From positions 86,117-150,116 of the forward strand of contig NZ_AQRC01000010.1 in the NCBI RefSeq assembly GCF_000737065.1: a DNA stretch of 64,000 nt, read 5' to 3'. Below the pieces are notes generated by a model. That model had not been told where the DNA came from. It searched no databases and saw only the letters and a list, made by a program, of their open reading frames with translations. Numbering within the stretch: position 1 is the stretch's first letter; each line of letters opens with the position of its first letter. This DNA is from Thioclava atlantica. GTDB lineage: Bacteria; Pseudomonadota; Alphaproteobacteria; Rhodobacterales; Rhodobacteraceae. Of the stretch, positions 43,696-53,469 are shown one piece after another. The translations under genes and the position numbers were made by a program.

Positions 43696-45000
43696 ATGAC
43701 TCCCCTCACCCGTCCGCGCGGAATGACCGAACGTACACGCTCAGCCATGGCCGAGGTGCTCGCGGGCTCGCCTCGTCGCGGTGCGATGCTGCTGTTCTTC
43801 GGACCCGCGGTGATCGCCTCGGTGGCCTATATGGACCCCGGCAATTACGCGACGAATATCGAGGCGGGGGCGGGCTACGGATATGCGCTCCTCTGGGTGG
43901 TTCTGGCGGCCAACCTGATCGCGATGTTGTTTCAGGCGATCTCGGCGCGGGTCGGCATCGTCACCGGCAAGAACCTCGCCGAGCTGTCGCGCGAGAATTT
44001 TCCCAAGCCCGTCACCTTCGTGATGTGGGTCGTCTCGGAGATTGCCGCGATGGCTACCGATCTGGCGGAATTCCTCGGCGGCGCACTCGGGCTGTCGCTC
44101 CTGTTCGGCTGGCCGTTGATCTGGGGCATGGTCGTCACCGCGATCGTGACCTATGCGATCCTGCTCTTCGAGCGCGGCGGTTTCCGGCCGATGGAGCTGG
44201 TCATCGGCGCACTCGTCGCGTTGATCGGCACGTGCTACCTCGCCGAGATCTTCATCGCCCCGGTTGACTGGACGGGTGCCGTCGAGGGGCTCATGACGCC
44301 CGCCCTGCCCGATGCCCGCGCGCTGACGATCGCGGTCGGCATCATCGGCGCGACCGTCATGCCGCATGCGATCTTCCTTCATTCCGGGCTGACGCAGAGC
44401 CGCGCCCTGACAAACGACCCTGCGCAAAAGGCGCGGCTGGTGAAGTTCTCCAACCGCGAGGTGGTGATCGCGCTGGCGGTGGCGGGCATGGTCAACATGG
44501 CGATGGTGATCATGGCGGCCTCGGCCTTCCATCAGGGCCATGCCGAGGTGGCGGAGATCGAGACCGCCTATCACACGCTCACGCCGCTTCTGGGCGGGTT
44601 CGCGGCGGCGGCCTTCCTGACCTCGCTCATCGCCTCGGGGATCTCGTCCTCGGTGGTGGGCACGATGGCCGGGCAGATGATCATGCAGGGTTTCATCCGC
44701 CGCCACATCCCGGTCTGGCTGCGGCGCCTGATCACGATGGTGCCGGCCTTCGTGGTGGTCGCGATGGGGGCGAATGCGACCGAGTCGCTGGTGATGAGCC
44801 AGGTCGTGCTGTCGATCGCCCTGCCCGTGCCGATGGTGGCGCTGCTCCTCTTCGCGCGGCGCCCCGACCTGATGGGCCGTTTCGCGGTGCGCGGGCCGAT
44901 CCTGTGGCTTGCGGTCCTGGGGGCCGGGCTGGTTCTGGCGCTGAACTTCGTGCTGCTCTGGCAATCGGCCGGACTGCCGGTGCCGGGGCTGGCGGAATAA
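43696..45000 (+). CDS. mntH: Manganese transporter, Nramp family
   Basis: A 434-residue proton-coupled Mn2+/divalent metal importer of the inner membrane with about 11 hydrophobic segments. The metal-binding helix motif is YMDPGNYATNIEAGAGYGYA (Asp-Pro-Gly-Asn), and the second half has GATVMPHAIFLHSGLTQSRA (Met-Pro-His). The sequence TDLAEFLGGALGLSLLFGWP is the TM3 region. The open frame starts at 43597, but the ATG at 43696 follows the operator and has GAGG at 9-nt spacing. Divergent to mntR, which probably represses it when manganese is plentiful. Confidence 0.93.
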   Translation: MTPLTRPRGMTERTRSAMAEVLAGSPRRGAMLLFFGPAVIASVAYMDPGNYATNIEAGAGYGYALLWVVLAANLIAMLFQAISARVGIVTGKNLAELSRENFPKPVTFVMWVVSEIAAMATDLAEFLGGALGLSLLFGWPLIWGMVVTAIVTYAILLFERGGFRPMELVIGALVALIGTCYLAEIFIAPVDWTGAVEGLMTPALPDARALTIAVGIIGATVMPHAIFLHSGLTQSRALTNDPAQKARLVKFSNREVVIALAVAGMVNMAMVIMAASAFHQGHAEVAEIETAYHTLTPLLGGFAAAAFLTSLIASGISSSVVGTMAGQMIMQGFIRRHIPVWLRRLITMVPAFVVVAMGANATESLVMSQVVLSIALPVPMVALLLFARRPDLMGRFAVRGPILWLAVLGAGLVLALNFVLLWQSAGLPVPGLAE

Positions 45001-45034
45001 GAGACCCGCAGGGTATCGCGGTCACGGATCGGCG

Positions 45035-45098
45035 GAGGGGCTCTGCCCCTCGGCCTTCGGCCTCACCCCCGGATATTTGGATCAAGGGGAAGGGGCGC
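45035..45098. repeat. Intergenic hairpin repeat, copy 2 (CCCCCGGATATTTG type)
   Basis: GAGGGGC-TCT-GCCCCTC (45035-45051), a small GGCC-TTC-GGCC stem, then CACCCCCGGATATTTG and AAGGGGAAGGGG. Same order as the copy near 30.8 kb. It lies between the convergent ends of mntH and uvrD, a natural place for a bidirectional terminator. Confidence 0.6.
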
Positions 45099-45127
45099 GC
45101 GGCGCAACAGCGACCGGACCAAGCGCC

Positions 45128-47593
45128 TCAGAACGGCACGTCATCCGCCTCAGCCGCCGGCACCACGAACCCCGCCAGCAGGCGCTTCTCGCCCGCCTTG
45201 TCGAATTCCACGATCAGCTTGTCGCCTTCGGTGCCCATCACCTCGCCATAGCCGAATTTCTTGTGGAAGACCCGGTCGCCGATCTCGTAATCGCTTTCGC
45301 CCTGCGCATCGACCGCCATCCGGCGCACCTCGCGGGGCTGGCTGACCGGGCGCGACTGCGCCGATTGCAGCCGCTTCCAGCCGGGCGAGTTGTAGACATC
45401 GGCGCGCGCCACGCGGTCATCCATCGCGGTCGAGCCGCCAAAGCCGCCCGCCGAAAACCCGCCACCGTTCATCCCGCCGCCGTAAAGGCCCGGCGGTGTC
45501 AGCACATCGACATGGCGCACCGGCAGTTCGTCGATGAAGCGCGAGGGCATCTGGCTTTGCCATTGGCCGTAGACGCGGCGGTTGCCGGCAAAGGAGATCG
45601 TGCAGAGTTCCTCGGCGCGGGTGATCCCGACATAGGCGAGGCGGCGCTCCTCCTCGAGGCCCTTGAGCCCGCTCTCATCCATCGAGCGTTGCGAGGGAAA
45701 GAGGCCATCCTCCCAGCCCGGCAGGAAGACCACCGGAAACTCGAGCCCCTTCGCCGCATGCAGCGTCATGATCGAGACCTTGTCCTCGGTCTCGGACTTG
45801 TCGTTATCCATGATCAGCGCGACGTGTTCGAGGAAGCCTTGCAGGTTGTCGAACTGCTCGAGCGCCTTCACCAGTTCCTTGAGGTTCTCGAGCCGTCCCG
45901 GCGCTTCGGGCGTCTTGTCGTTCTGCCACATCTCGACATAGCCCGATTCCTCGAGGATCCGCTCGGCGAGGCGCACATGGGACTGGTCATTCGCGGGCGC
46001 CACGCCATCCTCGGCGGGCTCGATCAGCAGGTCGTCATCCTCGGCGCGGGTCGTCGCGGTCGCGGGCGAAGCCTGCACGATTTCTTCGTGCCAGCGTCCG
46101 ATATTCTCGACGAACAGGCGCAACTGTCCGGCCGCCTTGCCCGAGAGCGTGCCTTCGGCGATCAGCATTCGTGCACCATCCAGCAGGCTCAGCCCGTTTT
46201 CGCGGGCGGCGACCTGAATGCGCTGCTGCGCCTTGTCACCAAGCCCGCGCTTCGGGGTGTTGATGACCCGCTCGAAGGCCAGATCGTCGTCGGGCGAGAC
46301 CACGAGGCGGAAATAGGCCATCGCGTCACGAATCTCGAGGCGTTCGTAGAAGCGCGGTCCACCGATCACGCGATAGGGCAGCCCGATCGTCAGGAATCGG
46401 TCCTCGAAAGCGCGCATCTGGTGCGAGGCGCGCACGAGGATCGCCTGATCGTTGAGGCTGACGGGCGGATTGCCGCGGGTGCCGCGTTGCAGGGCCTCGA
46501 GCTCCTCACCGATCCAGCGGGCTTCTTCCTCACCGTCCCAATGGCCGATCAGGCGCACCTTCTCGCCGCCCCGGGCTTCGGTCCAGAGCTCCTTGCCCAA
46601 TCGTCCTTCATTGGCCGTGATCAGCCCCGAAGCGGCGGCAAGGATATGCTCGGTCGAGCGGTAATTCTGTTCGAGCCGGATCACCGCCGCACCGGGGAAA
46701 TCCTTCTCGAATTTCAGGATGTTGCCCACCTCGGCCCCGCGCCAGCCATAGATCGACTGGTCGTCATCGCCCACGCAGCAGATATTCTTGTGCCCCTGCG
46801 CCAGCAGCCGCAGCCACATATATTGCGCGACGTTCGTGTCCTGATACTCGTCGACGAGGATGTATCGGAACCAGCGCTGATATTGGGCGAGCACGTCCGC
46901 ATGGGTCTGGAAGATCGTGACCATGTGCAGCAGCAGATCGCCGAAATCGACCGCGTTGAGGGTCTTCAACCGGTCCTGATAGGCCGCGTAGAGCTCCGAT
47001 CCGCGATTGTTGAAGGCGGCCGTTTCGCGCCCCGAGACCTTCTCGGGCGTCAGCGCCCTGTTCTTCCAGCCGTCGATGAGGCCTGCGAGTTGACGCGCGG
47101 GCCAGCGTTTCTCGTCGATATTCGCGGCGCTGATCAGCTGCTTGAGCAGACGGATCTGGTCATCGGTGTCGAGAATGGTGAAATTCGATTTCAGCCCGAC
47201 CAGTTCGGCATGGCGGCGCAACAGCTTCACGCAGACCGAGTGGAAGGTGCCGAGCCAGGGCATCCCCTCGATCGCGCCGCCGAGATGGCGGCCGACCCGC
47301 TCCTTCATCTCGCGCGCGGCCTTGTTGGTGAAGGTCACGGCGAGGATCTCGTTGGGTTGCGCGCGGCCCGTATGGATCAGATGCGCGATCCGGGCAGTGA
47401 GCGCGGAGGTCTTGCCCGTGCCCGCGCCCGCCAGCATCAGGACCGGTCCGTCGAGCGTCTCGACCGCCTGTCGCTGTTCGGCATTCAGCTTGTCGAGATA
47501 GGCCGCCGCACGCGCCTGCGCGGCACCCGCCATGGCACGTTGCGAGAGGCTCACCGCACCCTCATAGGGATCGTCGTCTTCCATCCAGCTCAT
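45128..47593 (-). CDS. uvrD: ATP-dependent 3'-5' DNA helicase UvrD/PcrA
   Basis: An 821-residue superfamily 1A helicase for excision and mismatch repair. Motif I is MLAGAGTGKTSALTARIAHL (near residue 55), Ia AVTFTNKAAREMKERV, II FRYILVDEYQDTNVAQYMW, III CCVGDDDQSIYGWRGAEVGN, IV VIRLEQNYRSTEHIL, V MTLHAAKGLEFPVVFLPGWE and VI YVGITRAEE. The C-terminal 60 residues hold a Tudor-like module (YEIGDRVFHKKFGYGEVMGT) that binds RNA polymerase in PcrA/UvrD. An alanine/glycine-rich linker precedes it. It is last of the co-directional recN-uvrD genes. Confidence 0.95.
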   Translation of the reverse strand: MSWMEDDDPYEGAVSLSQRAMAGAAQARAAAYLDKLNAEQRQAVETLDGPVLMLAGAGTGKTSALTARIAHLIHTGRAQPNEILAVTFTNKAAREMKERVGRHLGGAIEGMPWLGTFHSVCVKLLRRHAELVGLKSNFTILDTDDQIRLLKQLISAANIDEKRWPARQLAGLIDGWKNRALTPEKVSGRETAAFNNRGSELYAAYQDRLKTLNAVDFGDLLLHMVTIFQTHADVLAQYQRWFRYILVDEYQDTNVAQYMWLRLLAQGHKNICCVGDDDQSIYGWRGAEVGNILKFEKDFPGAAVIRLEQNYRSTEHILAAASGLITANEGRLGKELWTEARGGEKVRLIGHWDGEEEARWIGEELEALQRGTRGNPPVSLNDQAILVRASHQMRAFEDRFLTIGLPYRVIGGPRFYERLEIRDAMAYFRLVVSPDDDLAFERVINTPKRGLGDKAQQRIQVAARENGLSLLDGARMLIAEGTLSGKAAGQLRLFVENIGRWHEEIVQASPATATTRAEDDDLLIEPAEDGVAPANDQSHVRLAERILEESGYVEMWQNDKTPEAPGRLENLKELVKALEQFDNLQGFLEHVALIMDNDKSETEDKVSIMTLHAAKGLEFPVVFLPGWEDGLFPSQRSMDESGLKGLEEERRLAYVGITRAEELCTISFAGNRRVYGQWQSQMPSRFIDELPVRHVDVLTPPGLYGGGMNGGGFSAGGFGGSTAMDDRVARADVYNSPGWKRLQSAQSRPVSQPREVRRMAVDAQGESDYEIGDRVFHKKFGYGEVMGTEGDKLIVEFDKAGEKRLLAGFVVPAAEADDVPF

Positions 47594-47684
47594 GGCTGCA
47601 ATCTACCCGCTTCGCCGCAGGAGGAAAAGGGTCATGTTCGACATCTGTTCGCACCGAAACGTCGCGTGATGCGCCCCGCCTGCC

Positions 47685-49334
47685 CTAGCCCTTGAGCAGA
47701 TCCTGCGCGGCGGCCCGCGCGGCGGCCGTCACCTCGGCCCCCGAGATCATCCGGGCGATCTCGTCGGTGCGCTCGGCCTCGGCGAGGGCGCGCACCTCGG
47801 AGGTGGTCATCCCCTCGCTCACCGATTTCGCGACGCGGAAATGCGTGGCGCCACGGGCCGCGACCTGCGGCGAATGGGTCACCACGAGCACCTGCGCGCC
47901 CTCGGCGAGCCGCGCGAGACGCCGGCCCACCGCATCCGCCGTCGCCCCGCCCACGCCGCGGTCGATCTCGTCGAAGATCATCGTGAGCGTGTCGGCACCC
48001 CGCGAGAGCACCACCTTGAGCGCGAGCAGGAAGCGCGAAAGCTCCCCGCCCGAGGCGATCTTGTTCAAGGGCCCGGCCGGCGCGCCGGGATTGGTCGCGA
48101 CCGTGAAGGCCACGCTGTCGGTGCCCTCGGGGCCGGGCTCGCCCGCCGACAACCGGGTCTCGAAGACCGCCCGCTCCATCTTGAGCGGCGCGAGCTCCCC
48201 GGCCATCGCCTCATCGAGCCGGATCGCGGCCTCCTGGCGCGCGGCCGACAAGGCAGCGGCTGCCTTGTCATAGGCGGCGCCCGCCGATTTCAGATCGGCC
48301 TCGAGCGTTCCGATCCCTTCCTCGCCCGCATCGAGCGCGGCCAGTTTCTCGCGCAGGCCTTCGGCGAAACTGCCCAGCTCGTCGGGCAGCACGCCATGCT
48401 TGCGCGCCAGCGCCCGGATCGCGAACAGCCGCTCTTCGCAGGCCTCGAGTGCGCGCGGGTCGAAATCGAGCGCATCGAGCGCCTCTTCAACCCCTTGCGC
48501 CGCCTCGCCCAGCTCGAGAAACGCACGTTCCAAGGCCTCCAGCGGCGCGTCGAGGCGCCCCTCTGCCCGATCCGCCGCACCCTGCAGCCAGCGATCGGCA
48601 TCGCGCATCGCGCCTTCGGCGCCTTCGGGCCCGAGCGCGGAGAAGGCCCGCGCGACATCCTCACGGATTTTCGCAGCGCCCTGCATCAGCCGGCGCTGCG
48701 CATCGAGTTCCGCTTCCTCGCCGGGCTTCGGATCGAGCGCGTCGAGCTCCGTCACCGCATGGCGCAGGAACTCCTCTTCCTGCTTGACCTCGGCCAGCGC
48801 GATGCGCGCCGCCTCGAGCTTGCGCGCCGCCTGCGCCCGCGCTTTCCATCCCGTGCGCACGGCGCCCAGCAGATCGTCGTGACCTGCGAAAGCGTCGAGC
48901 AAAGCGCGGTGGCCCCGTTCGTTCAGGAGCCCGCCATCGTCCTGCTGGCCATGCAATTCGACCAGCGAGGCCGAGACCTGTCGCAACACATCGCCGCTCG
49001 CGCGCCGGTCGTTGATCCAGGCGGTCTTGCGGCCGTCACGCGCATTGACGCGGCGCAGGATCAGCTCGTCCGAAACCGGGATCCCCGCCTCGTCCAGCAC
49101 TGCGCGCGCGGGGTGATCCCGCGGCAGGTCGAACACCGCCGTCACCTCGCCCTGATCGGCGCCGCGGCGCGCCAGCTCGGCGCGCCCGCGCCAGCCCAGG
49201 ACGAAACCGAGACAGTCGAGCAGGATCGACTTGCCCGCCCCCGTCTCGCCGGTGAGGACGTTGAGGCCGGGGCCGAAATCCAGCTCCAGCCGTTCGATGA
49301 TCAGGATGTCGCGGATATCCAGCGATCGCAGCAT
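47685..49334 (-). CDS. recN: DNA repair protein RecN
   Basis: A 549-residue SMC-like ATPase for double-strand break repair. Walker A is VLTGETGAGKSILLDCLGFV close to the N-terminus (MLRSLDIRDILIIERLELDF); a central Ala/Glu-rich coiled coil spans about residues 150-370; the ABC signature is IASGGELSRFLLALKVVL; Walker B is LTMIFDEIDRGVGGATADAV; VLVVTHSPQVAARGATHFRV follows. The order bamD-recN is common in alphaproteobacteria, with a 19-bp gap here. Induction by DNA damage is known for the family; no LexA box was recognised. Confidence 0.95.
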   Translation of the reverse strand: MLRSLDIRDILIIERLELDFGPGLNVLTGETGAGKSILLDCLGFVLGWRGRAELARRGADQGEVTAVFDLPRDHPARAVLDEAGIPVSDELILRRVNARDGRKTAWINDRRASGDVLRQVSASLVELHGQQDDGGLLNERGHRALLDAFAGHDDLLGAVRTGWKARAQAARKLEAARIALAEVKQEEEFLRHAVTELDALDPKPGEEAELDAQRRLMQGAAKIREDVARAFSALGPEGAEGAMRDADRWLQGAADRAEGRLDAPLEALERAFLELGEAAQGVEEALDALDFDPRALEACEERLFAIRALARKHGVLPDELGSFAEGLREKLAALDAGEEGIGTLEADLKSAGAAYDKAAAALSAARQEAAIRLDEAMAGELAPLKMERAVFETRLSAGEPGPEGTDSVAFTVATNPGAPAGPLNKIASGGELSRFLLALKVVLSRGADTLTMIFDEIDRGVGGATADAVGRRLARLAEGAQVLVVTHSPQVAARGATHFRVAKSVSEGMTTSEVRALAEAERTDEIARMISGAEVTAAARAAAQDLLKG

Positions 49335-49353
49335 GTGAACGCCGAGGCCCCGA

Positions 49354-50202
49354 TCAGAGCCACTTGCCCTGGATCACCTGCCGGTAGACCTTCGCGAGCC
49401 ACCCGTCGCCTTTCGCCTCGGGCTTGAGGCCCTTCTTCTCCAGCAGATTATAGGCATCCTGGTAGAAGGGCGAGGACTGGAAGTTGTGGCCAAGGATCGC
49501 GGCCGCCGTCTGCGCCTGATCGGTGATGCCGAGCGCGAGATAGGCCTCGACGAGACGCTCGAGCGCCTCGGGCGTATGCGTGGTCGTCTGGAACTGCTCG
49601 ACCACGACGCGGAAGCGGTTGATCGCCGCAGTGTAATCGCCGCGCTTGAGGTAGTAGCGCCCGATCTCCATTTCCTTGCCGGCCAGATGATCGAAGGCGA
49701 GATCGAATTTCAGCATCGCCGAATGCGCATATTCGCTGTCGGGATAGTTCTCGATCACGTCGCGCAAGGCCTGGAGGGCCTGGAAGGTCAGGCCCTGATC
49801 GCGGCCGACCTCGTCGATCTGGTCGTAATAGGAAAGCGCCAGAAGATAGGCGGCATAGGCCGCATCCTCATCGCCGGGATAGGTGTCGAGGAATCGCTGG
49901 GCCGACGCCCGCGCCTCTTCGTATTTCTTGGCACGGTGCTGAGCATAGGCCTCCATGATCAGCGCGCGCTTGGCCCATTGCGAATAGGGATAGAGCCGCT
50001 CGACCTCGGAGAAATATTTCAGCGCGGTGTTGGGACGCCGCGGATTGCCGACCTCAAGCTCGTATTCGCCACGCTCATAGATCTGCTTGGCGGTGAAATT
50101 CTCGAGATTGGGCGTCGCGTTCGGGTCGGGACCGCAGGCGGCCAGCGCCGTCACAAGACCAAGAGCCCCGAGTTTCGCTGCCGCCGTTTTGCCGCGCGCC
50201 AT
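49354..50202 (-). CDS. bamD: Outer membrane protein assembly factor BamD
   Basis: A 282-residue lipoprotein. The signal peptide ends in the lipobox GLVTALAACGPD (Leu-Ala-Ala-Cys), so it is anchored in the outer membrane. Tetratricopeptide repeats follow (LENFTAKQIYERGEYELEVG, TALKYFSEVERLYPYSQWAK, RASAQRFLDTYPGDEDAAYA), as in BamD/ComL, the essential partner of BamA in inserting beta-barrel proteins. The open frame reaches 50469, but that part overlaps the lpxC end and lacks signal features. ATGs at 50202 and 50214 are both possible; 50202 has the better-spaced G-rich site. Confidence 0.93.
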   Translation of the reverse strand: MARGKTAAAKLGALGLVTALAACGPDPNATPNLENFTAKQIYERGEYELEVGNPRRPNTALKYFSEVERLYPYSQWAKRALIMEAYAQHRAKKYEEARASAQRFLDTYPGDEDAAYAAYLLALSYYDQIDEVGRDQGLTFQALQALRDVIENYPDSEYAHSAMLKFDLAFDHLAGKEMEIGRYYLKRGDYTAAINRFRVVVEQFQTTTHTPEALERLVEAYLALGITDQAQTAAAILGHNFQSSPFYQDAYNLLEKKGLKPEAKGDGWLAKVYRQVIQGKWL

Positions 50203-50381
50203 GCCCTGCCCCATCCCTTTCTCGCAACCGGGGAAAGGCCCCGGACCCGTATTCCTGAGCCCCTCCTCGGGGGCCGTTCGGCTTGTCCTAGCACAGAAAA
50301 ATCCGGGGCGCAAAATGCCTTTGACGGTTTTCGGCAGGGATTGGAAGCGCCCCCGGATGAAGGCCGAAAGCCGCTCCGGCC

Positions 50382-51302
50382 TCAGGCGGAGGCCAGTTGC
50401 TCGGCCTGACACACTCCCGCACCCGGCAGGGTATAGGCCTGCGCAGCGGAGCAGGTCTCCCACTGCCACGCGTCGGGACGGGCGAAAAGCGCCCGCAGGA
50501 GCTTGTTCGTCATGGCGTGACCCGCGCGGTGGCCGCTGTAGCGACCAAGGATCGGCGCGCCGGCCAGCGCCAGATCGCCAAGCGCATCGAGCATCTTGTG
50601 GCGCACGGGTTCGTCCGCATGGCGCAGCCCCCCGGGGCTGAGAACCTTGTCGCCATCGACGACCACGGCATTCTCGTAGGTGCCGCCAAGCGCGAGCCCG
50701 TTCGACTGCATCGCGTCGACATCGGCCTGACGGCAGAAGGTGCGGCTGTCCATCAGCTCGCGCACGAAGGCGCCATTGGCCATCTTGAGGCGCTTGCGCT
50801 GACGTCCGATCACCGCGTCGGTGAAGTCGATCTGGAAATCGATCTCGAGCGAACCTGCAGGCTCAAGGCGCGCGACAGCCTCGCCGTGGCGCACTTCCAC
50901 CGGCTCGAGAATGCGGATCGCGCGCAGCTCACCGGCCAGCTCGCGCAGACCCGCCTCGCAGAAGGCAGCGACGAAGAGCGCGGAGGACCCGTCGAGGATC
51001 GGCACTTCCGGCGCATCGAGTTCGATCAGCGCATTGTGAATGCCCGAACCGACGAGAGCCGCCATCAGGTGCTCGATCGTCGAGACCTGGACACCGTCCT
51101 CGTTCTCGATCAGCGTGCACAGCGTCGCATGCGGCACCTTGTCCCACAGCGCGGGGATGCGCGGATTGCGGTCCGCGACATCGGTGCGGCGGAACACGAT
51201 CCCGTGCCCGGCGGGAGCAGGATGCACGCGCATCTCGACCTCGGCCCCGGAATGGAGCCCGGTACCGGAGAAAGCGACGGTTCTGGCAAGCGTCGTCTGC
51301 AC
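50382..51302 (-). CDS. lpxC: UDP-3-O-acyl-N-acetylglucosamine deacetylase
   Basis: A 306-residue zinc enzyme for the first committed step of lipid A synthesis. Family blocks: TVAFSGTGLHSGAEVEMRVH, VSTIEHLMAALVGSGIHNAL (zinc His), PILDGSSALFVAAF, and PVRHKMLDALGDLALAGAPI (zinc His and Asp). The track frame begins with a TTG at 51347; the GTG at 51302 (GTG-CAG-ACG-ACG, MQTTLARTV) is preceded by GAGG at 6-nt spacing and gives the normal length. A terminator after ftsZ implies its own promoter in the 51303-51470 stretch. Confidence 0.94.
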   Translation of the reverse strand: MQTTLARTVAFSGTGLHSGAEVEMRVHPAPAGHGIVFRRTDVADRNPRIPALWDKVPHATLCTLIENEDGVQVSTIEHLMAALVGSGIHNALIELDAPEVPILDGSSALFVAAFCEAGLRELAGELRAIRILEPVEVRHGEAVARLEPAGSLEIDFQIDFTDAVIGRQRKRLKMANGAFVRELMDSRTFCRQADVDAMQSNGLALGGTYENAVVVDGDKVLSPGGLRHADEPVRHKMLDALGDLALAGAPILGRYSGHRAGHAMTNKLLRALFARPDAWQWETCSAAQAYTLPGAGVCQAEQLASA

Positions 51303-51484
51303 GATGGACCTCACAGTTTCTTGTCTCTGGCGGTAACGGAATCTCAAATCCCGGTGCCGCAGCCTCAGTTAGTCAGAGTGCGGGGTCACCTCAACTCACT
51401 CTTTGTAACGGAGTGAAACATTGCACCGCGCCCCGGGCGGAACATTGCGCAGGGCCACGCAAGCCCTTGCAGAATAAAGGAAAA

Positions 51485-51504
51485 GGGCCGGTTTTCACCG
51501 ACCC
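51485..51504 (-). terminator. Terminator between ftsZ and lpxC
   Basis: On the minus strand GGGTCGGT pairs with ACCGGCCC (one G-U) around a GAAA tetraloop, followed by TTTTCCTTTATT. Located 33 bp after the ftsZ stop. Confidence 0.8.
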
Positions 51505-51536
51505 TCTCTTACTTTTTGTGAACTCTTTTTGACAGT

Positions 51537-53201
51537 TCAGTTTGCTTGACGGCGCAGGAAAGCCGGGATCTCGATCCGGTCCTGGTCTTCGGTCTGCTCG
51601 TCATCATAGGCCTCGGCCCGCGGCTGCTGAGCCGCCTGCTGACGCGGAGCGGGCTGCGGCGCCGGCTGTTCGGCATGGCCATGACCGGTCATCCGGTTGA
51701 TCAGCGAGTTGATCCCGAACCGCGGCTTGTCCGAATGCGCCTGCGGCTGCGGAGCCGGCGCGGCGGGGCGGCTGGCCGCCATCGGGCGTTGCGCTGCGGG
51801 CGGCGCCTTGTTCACGGCCGCTTCGAGACGACGCAGCGCCTCGGGCGACGGGGTGCCGGGCTGGCGCGGACGGGGCGCGACGTAACCGGCGGCTTCATCC
51901 TCGACATAGAGATCCTGCGAGGGCGCGGGCTGCGGACGATAGGCCGGCGGGGGCAGATCGTCGGCCTGGACCTGCGGATGCGGCTCGGCCGCGGCACGCG
52001 CGGTTGGCGCATCGAAGAGCGTGCGCTCGGCAGCGGGCTGATGCGGCTGGGCGTGGTGCGGCTGGGCATGCGGCGCGGCTTCGCGCGCCACGGCGGGCTG
52101 CGCGGCCGGTTGCGGCGCGGGCTGGACCGGGGCGGGCTGGGGCGCAGCTTCCACCGCCTTTTCGCCCGCCGCGTCGGCGGGCTTGAGCGGCTCGGCCAGC
52201 GAGCGGCGCGGAACCGGGATCTCGGCGGTCGCCGAAAGCGCGTCGATGCCGGTGGCCACAACCGAAACCCGCATCGAACCTTCCATTTCCGGATCGAGGG
52301 TCGAGCCGACGATGATGTTCGCGTCCGGATCGACTTCCTCGCGGATGCGGTTCGCGGCTTCGTCGAGCTCGAACAGCGTGAGGTCGTAGCCGCCGGTGAT
52401 GTTGATGAGGACGCCCTTCGCACCCTTGAGCGAGATCTCGTCGAGGAGCGGGTTGGCGATCGCCTTCTCGGCGGCCTGCACCGCACGATCCTCGCCATCG
52501 GACTGGCCGGTGCCCATCATCGCCTTGCCCATCTCGTCCATCACCGCGCGCACGTCGGCGAAGTCGAGGTTGATCAGGCCCGGACGGACCATCAGGTCGG
52601 TCACGCCCTTCACGCCCTGGTAGAGGACATCATCGGCCATCGCGAAGGCTTCGGTGAAGGTGGTCTTCTCGTTGGCCAGACGGAACAGGTTCTGGTTCGG
52701 AATGATGATGAGGGTATCGACGACCTTCTGGAGCGCTTCGAGCCCTTCCTCGGCCTGGCGCATCCGCTTCGAGCCCTCGAACTGGAACGGCTTGGTCACG
52801 ACGCCCACGGTGAGGACACCGAGTTCGCGCGCGGCCTGCGCGATGATCGGCGCGGCACCGGTCCCGGTCCCGCCGCCCATGCCCGCGGTGATGAAGCACA
52901 TATGCGCCCCTGCGAGGTGATCGACGATCGTCTCGATGCTCTCTTCGGCGGCGGCGGCGCCCACGGTCGGGCGCGCACCGGCGCCGAGGCCCTCGGTGAC
53001 CTTCGTCCCCATCTGGACACGGGCTTGCGATTTCGATTGCTGCAGCGCCTGGGCATCGGTGTTCGCAACGACGAACTCGACACCCTCAAGCTGTTTCTCG
53101 ATCATGTTGTTGACCGCGTTTCCGCCTGCGCCGCCGACACCGAAAACCGTGATCCGGGGCTTGAGGTCGTGCTGCTCTGACATCATCAAATTCAACGCCA
53201 T
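51537..53201 (-). CDS. ftsZ: Cell division protein FtsZ
   Basis: A 554-residue tubulin-like GTPase forming the division ring. The N-terminal domain has [20 protein letters not shown] and the GTP signature [20 protein letters not shown], then [20 protein letters not shown] and [20 protein letters not shown]. After about residue 320 there is an unusually long Pro/Ala/Gln-rich linker of about 200 residues (the protein is about 170 longer than E. coli FtsZ), ending in the conserved C-terminal peptide [14 protein letters not shown] that contacts FtsA. Long linkers are usual in alphaproteobacteria. A 268-bp gap to ftsA likely holds its own promoter. Confidence 0.96.
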   Translation of the reverse strand: MALNLMMSEQHDLKPRITVFGVGGAGGNAVNNMIEKQLEGVEFVVANTDAQALQQSKSQARVQMGTKVTEGLGAGARPTVGAAAAEESIETIVDHLAGAHMCFITAGMGGGTGTGAAPIIAQAARELGVLTVGVVTKPFQFEGSKRMRQAEEGLEALQKVVDTLIIIPNQNLFRLANEKTTFTEAFAMADDVLYQGVKGVTDLMVRPGLINLDFADVRAVMDEMGKAMMGTGQSDGEDRAVQAAEKAIANPLLDEISLKGAKGVLINITGGYDLTLFELDEAANRIREEVDPDANIIVGSTLDPEMEGSMRVSVVATGIDALSATAEIPVPRRSLAEPLKPADAAGEKAVEAAPQPAPVQPAPQPAAQPAVAREAAPHAQPHHAQPHQPAAERTLFDAPTARAAAEPHPQVQADDLPPPAYRPQPAPSQDLYVEDEAAGYVAPRPRQPGTPSPEALRRLEAAVNKAPPAAQRPMAASRPAAPAPQPQAHSDKPRFGINSLINRMTGHGHAEQPAPQPAPRQQAAQQPRAEAYDDEQTEDQDRIEIPAFLRRQAN

Positions 53202-53469
53202 GTCCTGTGTCCGCCTGTTGTTGCTGCCCGGCCCTGTCCCAGACCGAAATGAATGGAAATTACACCAATTTTAGCCATGATTCATTGGATCGTCACGCAA
53301 AAAACCGCCCCAGCACACAAAATCTGGAGTTCCCGATTGCGTGACAAGCGGCATTTCGCGCATTGCTCAGGATATTGTGTTCCGTTGCGCGTGCCTCAAC
53401 TGCCCCTGCGAGAACATGAACTTCGCATGACAGGGTGCTGTGAACGCCGGAATTTCACTTTTTCTACAT
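53202..53469 (-). promoter_or_regulatory. ftsA-ftsZ intergenic region, probable ftsZ promoter
   Basis: 268 bp with an A/T-richer centre (53255-53330) that contains a CCAAT/ATTGG inverted repeat around 53261-53287. A strict CtrA site (TTAA-N7-TTAA) was looked for and not found. A separate ftsZ promoter is expected because the gap is large compared with the overlaps elsewhere in the cluster. Confidence 0.4.

Noticed and set aside
53202..53469. CtrA-binding site in front of ftsZ
   Set aside because: No TTAA-N7-TTAA or close variant is present; only an unrelated CCAAT/ATTGG repeat.
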